Assembly: GCA_020719895.1 (NCBI GenBank)
Contig: DYPM01000108.1
Span: forward strand, 1 to 5,707
Direction: 5' to 3'
Length of the DNA stretch: 5,707 bases
Origin: Sulfurovum sp.
GTDB lineage: Bacteria > Campylobacterota > Campylobacteria > Campylobacterales > Sulfurovaceae
Part shown: positions 4,881 to 5,707 of the stretch, in pieces
How the letters are laid out: each line of letters starts with the position of its first letter
Numbering within the stretch: position 1 is the first letter of the stretch
Translations under genes and position numbers: made by a program
The notes under the pieces: generated by a model
The model's input: the letters and a program-made list of their open reading frames with translations, nothing else
What the model was told of the DNA's origin: nothing
Database searches by the model: none

Positions 4881-5693
4881 TTGAAGTTCACAACCCTTTT
4901 GCAAAGTTATTATCGATTTTTTCGTGATTTTTCTGATGATTTGTTTGATGATAAAATCGGTCACTACGCATCAAGCCTAAGTTGGAGTACGCTCTTTTCG
5001 ATTATCCCATTGTTGGTAGTTTTGCTTTGGGGTTTTGCGACACAACCGCTCTTTCATGCCTATCATAATCAAATTAAAGTGCTTATATTCTCTAATCTCA
5101 TGCCTACAAATTATGAAGTGATTAGAGATTATATTGATACATTTATGAAAAATGCAAATCAGTTGGGCTATATAGGAATCGGATATGTGGCTATCGCATC
5201 TGTTTTGTTTTTCAAAAACTATGACTATATTGTCAATGATATTTTTGGTGCACCAAAGCGAGGCATTTGGGAAGCGTTTAGAACCTACGGCGTAATCCTT
5301 GTGTCTATACCGCTTATGATGGGACTTTCGTTTTATCTCTCAAGTGTCATACAGTCTTATCTTGACAAAAATCCGTTTACCAATGCGATTCATCTTTTTA
5401 TCGTTGTGCCTTATCTCATCGTGTGGATGATCTTTTATATTCTCTATCAATACTCTGTAAATACCCGCGTTTCGCTATATCCTGCTCTTGTGAGTTCTTT
5501 TATCGCATCGTTGGTGTGGTATCTTTCCAAAAGCGGATTTGTTTTTTATGTGACATACAATCAGACCTACACGAGTGTCTATGGCAGTGTTTCTATTTTG
5601 CTTTTTTTCTTTTTGTGGATTTATCTCTCATGGGCGATCTTTTTGCACGGATTAAAGTTTTGCGATTTGCTCAATAGAGGCGAAGAAGAGTGA
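4881..5693 (+). CDS. yihY: YihY/BrkB-family inner-membrane protein (formerly 'ribonuclease BN')
   Basis: A 270-residue polytopic membrane protein with about six helices, near residues 34-54, 94-112, 134-157, 168-190, 199-223 and 233-258. Family features visible are the first-helix block YASSLSWSTLFSIIPLLV (29-46) and the closing block SVYGSVSILLFFFLWIYLSW (232-251), ending in a short acidic tail (NRGEEE). This is the Virul_fac_BrkB/YihY family, at its usual length or slightly short. Older annotations call it rbn or ribonuclease BN, but the E. coli enzyme with that activity is a different, soluble protein, so that label should not be used; the molecular function is unknown. Translation starts at TTG 4881, supported by AAGGA. 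The gene lies 47 bases after glcD with no strong terminator, so it is probably the third gene of the PgbA-N/glcD/yihY unit, an order also found in C. jejuni. Confidence 0.92.
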   Translation: MKFTTLLQSYYRFFRDFSDDLFDDKIGHYASSLSWSTLFSIIPLLVVLLWGFATQPLFHAYHNQIKVLIFSNLMPTNYEVIRDYIDTFMKNANQLGYIGIGYVAIASVLFFKNYDYIVNDIFGAPKRGIWEAFRTYGVILVSIPLMMGLSFYLSSVIQSYLDKNPFTNAIHLFIVVPYLIVWMIFYILYQYSVNTRVSLYPALVSSFIASLVWYLSKSGFVFYVTYNQTYTSVYGSVSILLFFFLWIYLSWAIFLHGLKFCDLLNRGEEE

Positions 5694-5707
5694 GTGAGGT
5701 TTGAAAA
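5694..5707 (+). CDS. Possible start of the next plus-strand gene, partial
   Basis: Directly after the yihY stop, GTG at 5694 opens a frame (GTG AGG TTT GAA) that runs off the window. The purine-rich GAAGAAGAG at 5682-5690 could serve as its ribosome binding site. Only four full codons are visible, so neither the start nor the identity is secure. In C. jejuni the gene next to the yihY homologue encodes a competence (ComEC-type) protein, which would be the first thing to test. Confidence 0.25.

Noticed and set aside
4566..4964. Minus-strand frame of 132 codons across the end of glcD and start of yihY
   Set aside because: It is a shadow of the glcD coding sequence; both overlapped genes have full family motifs.

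Overview
The window looks like a chromosomal piece of a member of the Campylobacterota (the former Epsilonproteobacteria). The DNA is AT-rich and tightly packed. The order M23 endopeptidase / PgbA-N protein / glcD is the one I know from Helicobacter pylori (HP0506, HP0508, HP0509), and Campylobacter jejuni has the same cluster with a YihY-family gene next to glcD (Cj1215 to Cj1212). The genus cannot be fixed from this window. The proteins would suit a free-living or sulfur-cycle relative at least as well as a pathogen.

Layout. Positions 2-136 hold the last 44 codons of a plus-strand gene resembling the tail of Rpn/PD-(D/E)XK nuclease-family proteins. Facing it on the minus strand is a two-gene unit: a NUDT14-like NUDIX hydrolase (499-1176) and a four-helix membrane protein (188-502), joined by an ATGA stop/start overlap. 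A 185-base gap (1177-1361) holds a perfect 13-base palindrome and a nested palindromic repeat of about 100 bases. Then comes a minus-strand periplasmic M23 peptidase of the Csd3/Pgp3 type (1362-2543). The divergent gap 2544-2769 has a promoter on each side and a second kind of repeat. The plus strand then carries an exported PgbA-N-domain protein (2770-3450), glcD (3451-4833, start abutting the previous stop) and yihY (4881-5693, TTG start). The next gene may begin at 5694.

How the genes fit together. The M23 enzyme should trim and open cross-links in peptidoglycan and so affect cell shape. The PgbA-N protein is secreted and of unknown molecular role. GlcD oxidises a 2-hydroxy acid, probably glycolate or D-lactate, and YihY is an inner-membrane protein. 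They look like a conserved housekeeping neighbourhood rather than one pathway.

The most interesting signal is a repeat. A 37-base core at 865-901 recurs at 2585-2621 with 30 of 37 identical bases. The first copy lies inside the NUDIX reading frame and encodes about 35 extra residues between two conserved blocks. The second lies in the probable 5' leader of the M23 gene. Each copy keeps a GTTCT-NNN-AGAAC hairpin, at opposite ends, which suggests a MITE-like element with terminal inverted repeats. An in-frame insertion of this sort recalls the Rickettsia palindromic elements. I saw no CRISPR array, tRNA, rRNA, complete transposase or defence system.
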